From: Promerops cafer
Taxonomy: Eukaryota > Chordata > Aves > Passeriformes > Nectariniidae
Assembly: GCA_013398275.1 (NCBI GenBank)
Contig: VZSE01002491.1
Location: 868,001-932,000 of the forward strand
DNA: 64,000 nt
Direction: 5' to 3'
Shown here piece by piece: positions 60,701-64,000 of this stretch. Both the position numbers and the translations under genes were made by a program. Position 1 is the stretch's first letter; each line of letters starts with the position of its first letter. The notes beneath the pieces were generated by a model. The model made no database searches. It was not told where the DNA came from and was given only the letters and a program-made list of their open reading frames with translations.

Positions 60701-63700
60701 AGAAATTTCTGACTTTGAGGATTGTTTTTTCTCTTCCTGGGAAGAAACACTTTTTTAAAAGTCAAATTATTTTTTCCCTTTTTTTAATGAACATGGCTGT
60801 TGCAAAATTTTAGCAAAAGAGAACTAAATCACTTTTTAAAAAAATTGTTAGTATGTATTTTCTCTTTAAAACCTTTGATTGTGATGCTAATTTGTTATGT
60901 TTAGTACAATGTATTATGGTTAACTAATGTGCACTAGTGCTATGTAACTGGTCTGTAAACAGGCTAAAATTATAGCCTGAGGAAAATAAAACTCATTTCA
61001 AGAGAGTGTCATTGCTGAAAACTAGTTCAAATAATAGCAGTATTAACTGTTTGACTAATTAAGCTAATCTCCTTATACATTATTAGCAAATGCAGCGACA
61101 GTTGTTGGTTATTGATATACAGAGTCTTCTTTTTAAAAAGTCTTCTTTTAAAACCAAACTTTCTGGCTCTATTTGGAATAGAGGCTGCGTGAGGAGAAAG
61201 AAGTTATGCAGCCCCTTTCTAGAATCTGCCAACTTCTTAATTGCCACAATTTTTTATTGTTCTTTTGTAACCAGGCTGTTAAAGCACCGAGCTCTCTCTC
61301 TGATAATGCTGGCGATGTCAAGTTCTTAGTTCAGTATTTCAGGCGCGCTAAAAAAGGAAAAGTCTGGGGCTGTGAAGATTGAAGAGCATACCTAACGGGG
61401 GATTATATGCAAAATCCTTATAACTAACACAAAGAAATACTAATTATGTAGGGGACTCTTTGTGCTACTGATGATTACTAAAGCTGTTGGGAACTGCCAG
61501 TGTGCAGTTTGCTGCTTCTGCAGAAGACTTGTAGGATTCCTGGAGTCAGAAGTCTGGCAAAAGACCTGGTGGGCTTGTGATACCTGAAACTTTGCCAGCT
61601 AGAAGAGCCCAGCTGTAAACAAACTGATAAACACAGAGGTTCACGCTCTTTTTATTATTTTTTTCCTGTTTTTTTCTCCCTTCTGTTTCATACCTAGATA
61701 TATGTACAGGAATACATACACACATACATAATATACACACACTCATAAAAATTTAATTTTTCATCTCTGTGATTTTTGTACTACAAAAACAATAGCTAAT
61801 AAAGACAGTGGGAGGGATTAAGAGATACAGTTATTGCATAAAGAAGTGGATCAAGAAATAGGAACAGATGGTTCATATCAGAGTCTATTAATTTTTTCTA
61901 TTTTAGATCAATTATTTTTTTCATCAGTTTCTGAGAGGATGATAAACATTTTGGGAAGGGTTTTGGGAAAATCTGGGTATCATACATTGCTGAACTCATA
62001 AATAGAGACAAGGTCAGTCTGGAGGTTCATGAGCTGTAAAATCTTCTTTCCTGCAGGGAATACATCACCTCAGACAGTAGGCAGTTAGACAGTACAAATA
62101 AGGAAAAATGCAGAAATGTTTAGCTGTGGTAGTTTTATGGAAGGAGAAAGCTAGGATTTGGTTAGAAATGCTTTTTTCTCTTTTTTTTTGGTGGGAATTC
62201 AGAAGGCAACTTTTCAATATGGTTTTTGTGTATGATTGCTTGTAAGAGGCCTGGCAAAGAATTTTTTTGTTTTTAACCCTCTAGTGTTCACACCTATCCA
62301 GACTGAATACTGAGTTTCTGAGGAATTTTATATTGTTGTTTTAGAGTTTTTTCTCTACTGCTCTGTTTTATATACTTCAAGTATGTTGAATGGCTCAGTC
62401 CCCCAGCCCCTAGTTTTCTAAATCTGTCATGATTTATATAATTTATAGGTGTTACGGGCAGTGTTTTTACTTAGTCTAAAACTAACCTACAACTTCCAAG
62501 TGGCAAGTTTTCCATTATTTTCCATTGTTCAGAAGAATGATATTTCAATGCTAGGTTTCAGCATGTCAGGTTTTGTGCCTTCCCAGTCTCCTTTGCAGCT
62601 TTCTGTGGGACCCTCCTGCTAATGTTGAGGTGGGTAAAGTGGCTGCCTCTTAGGATGGCAAAGCCCTGGTTTAGTCCATTTAAATATTTTTTGGGTATTT
62701 CCTTCCACTTTTCAGATTATCTGTAGTGCTGTTATCAGCAGCTATATGCATGTTTCAAGCCTAGAGCTGCCTTGGTTTGTCAGCAGACCCCTCTGGCTGT
62801 GCCCCTGGCAGGACAGGCAGGCTCACTGCTGGCAGGAGCATACCTCTGCACCCAGTTAATGATTCAGGACTTCAGCACTGCCTCGCTCTTATTTACTTAA
62901 AAGGCTGTGATAACACGAATGGGATTTCTCTGATGGCTGTGTTCACCTGTGGCACAGCATCCCCTGCTACAGCCTCTCTACCGTGAGGAGACCAGTGCCA
63001 GCTTTCCCACCTTCATCTGCTCACCCCGTAGCCAAAAAGTGATGTGGCCTGAGGCACCTCCTCCAGCTGGCATGAGGCTTTTGCAGAGGAGGACGCCGGT
63101 GCGTGGGCTGCTGGTGCTGGGGATTGCAGTGCTGCAGTCCTTATTGGCATGCTGAACATGCTCTGGCAGCACGGCGCGCCGCTGTCCTGGAGTCTAGTGC
63201 TTGTCTTTAAAAACTTTTTTGCTTCGTGTGTATTTTTTTTACAATTCTCTTGTGCATTTTAGTTCCCCTCTGCTAATGCTGGGAAACACTGTGGGGATGG
63301 ATTACTTTATTGCCATAATTTTAAGGGAGTTGGAGTGGCGGCTAAAAAACTCTAAGATTTTCTCTGTCACATTGGAGATGGCATGAAAGGCTTTGAAAGT
63401 GGCCCCACTGATGTGTTTATAAAGCCAGTGCACTTTCCACTTTCCCCCACCCCTTTTTTTAAAGACCTCATTTAATGCTCAGGACTGTGCAGTGAGGCCA
63501 CTTTCAAAGGCTTTAGTATCCACAGTAGGAGCTCTTTGAAGTGGAAACGGCAGCGGGGAACAAGCCTTCAGCTTAATCCTTGGTGTAAAAGGTCCTAAGT
63601 GGTAAGAAGCCACAACATCCCTCTCGGTCGGAGGAGCTGGAGAGCGATACCTGCAACTGAATCTGCATCCTGCACCTGGACCTCATCTGTGGAGCTTGAA

Positions 63701-63767
63701 CTGGTTGGACACTTCTGTAGGGTAGGAGGGATGCAGTCCCTCTCATCTCTCTGGTTTTTCACTCTAG
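51740..63767 (+). other. Probable intron sequence
   Basis: No recognised gene or repeat. A GC-richer block at 54,880-55,700 gives overlapping 115-171-codon frames on both strands without family resemblance. A 12-base palindrome (GCAGTATACTGC) is at 57,852-57,863. An AC/AT-rich simple stretch lies at 61,705-61,744. G+C rises from about 62,780 toward the right end. The inverted repeat at 63,386-63,514 is listed separately. Confidence 0.45.
63386..63514. repeat. Inverted repeat, 25-bp arms
   Basis: The left arm (63,386-63,410) begins AAAGGCTTTGAAAGTGGCC. The right arm (63,490-63,514) is its reverse complement with two mismatches. The arms are separated by 79 bases that include a T run and a partial third copy of the motif (CACTTTCCACTTTC near 63,432). 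No similarity extends beyond the arms. It could fold as a long hairpin, or be a small palindromic insertion. Confidence 0.85.
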
Positions 63768-63807
63768 TTCTGTCCCAGCTTCTTGAGGAGGAGGACACAA
63801 CTGAAAG
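63768..63807 (+). other. Candidate 40-base internal exon
   Basis: A strong acceptor (CTGGTTTTTCACTCTAG) ends at 63,767, and an AAAG|GTGAGAGA donor follows at 63,807/63,808. One frame reads LSQLLEEEDTTER, a plausible acidic helical peptide, but I cannot assign it. It is in the same orientation as the CpG-island gene. Splicing it directly to the 51.7 kb candidate gives this frame only after an in-frame TGA in that exon, so if both are real the coding start would lie between them or the upstream exon is untranslated. Confidence 0.3.
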
Positions 63808-64000
63808 GTGAGAGAGTAAGGCCTGAGAGCAAACGTGTTTGTGCTTGGGTTTGTTTGCTCTCCCAAGTTGGTAAATCTTTCCTCTGGAGTAGAGAGCCAG
63901 TGGCAGAATCCATCTGCTGGTCCTTGTGGACGTGTGTCTGCCCAGTTAGGTTGGTGGCTTCATGGTGGCCCCAAGTGCTTGTTTCCGCTTTGGCACAAGG
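63808..64000. other. Window end, no recognised feature
   Basis: Moderately GC-rich sequence with no recognised exon, repeat or RNA gene. Confidence 0.5.

Overview
This 64 kb window looks like vertebrate nuclear DNA, most likely from a bird. The best evidence is a set of CR1 LINE pieces whose 3' ends carry the typical avian ATTCTATG-type terminal repeats (near 240, 8,640 and 33,510). The rest is AT-leaning, repeat-poor, and almost free of coding sequence. I saw no bacterial, viral, tRNA, rRNA or CRISPR content.

Layout. A CR1 3' tip lies at about 236-335 on the minus strand. A small CpG island at about 5,262-5,780 carries X-box, CCAAT, AP-1/MARE-like and CRE-like motifs and is a possible promoter. 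Three main CR1 copies on the plus strand lie at 8,381-8,646, 16,760-17,171 and about 32,137-33,515. The third includes a broken reverse transcriptase. Fainter CR1-like relics may lie near 23.5, 35.4 and 36.1 kb. A 1.1 kb segment (30,049-31,185) is repeated almost perfectly at 31,187-32,353 across a single N, which looks like an assembly false duplication. Smaller repeats are a GT microsatellite (17,694-17,756), a 60-bp tandem duplication (36,814-36,933), a 22-bp duplication (40,318-40,361) and a 35-base T run (48,178-48,212).

The best gene evidence is the strong CpG island at about 41,030-41,933, broken by a 262-base N gap. It ends in a textbook splice donor, AAG|GTGAGT, at 41,933/41,934. I read it as the promoter and first exon, probably mostly untranslated, of a plus-strand gene whose long first intron fills most of the remaining 22 kb. 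Two short exon-like segments (51,708-51,739 and 63,768-63,807) have good splice sites but are unproven, and I cannot name the gene.

No confident protein-coding gene of the host can be read here. Nearly all open frames are short chance ORFs or LINE relics. I did not find a convincing new biological system. The observations most worth checking are the collapsed or duplicated assembly region, the two CpG islands, a cluster of GGGTCA half-sites at 36.6 kb, and a long-arm inverted repeat at 63.4 kb.
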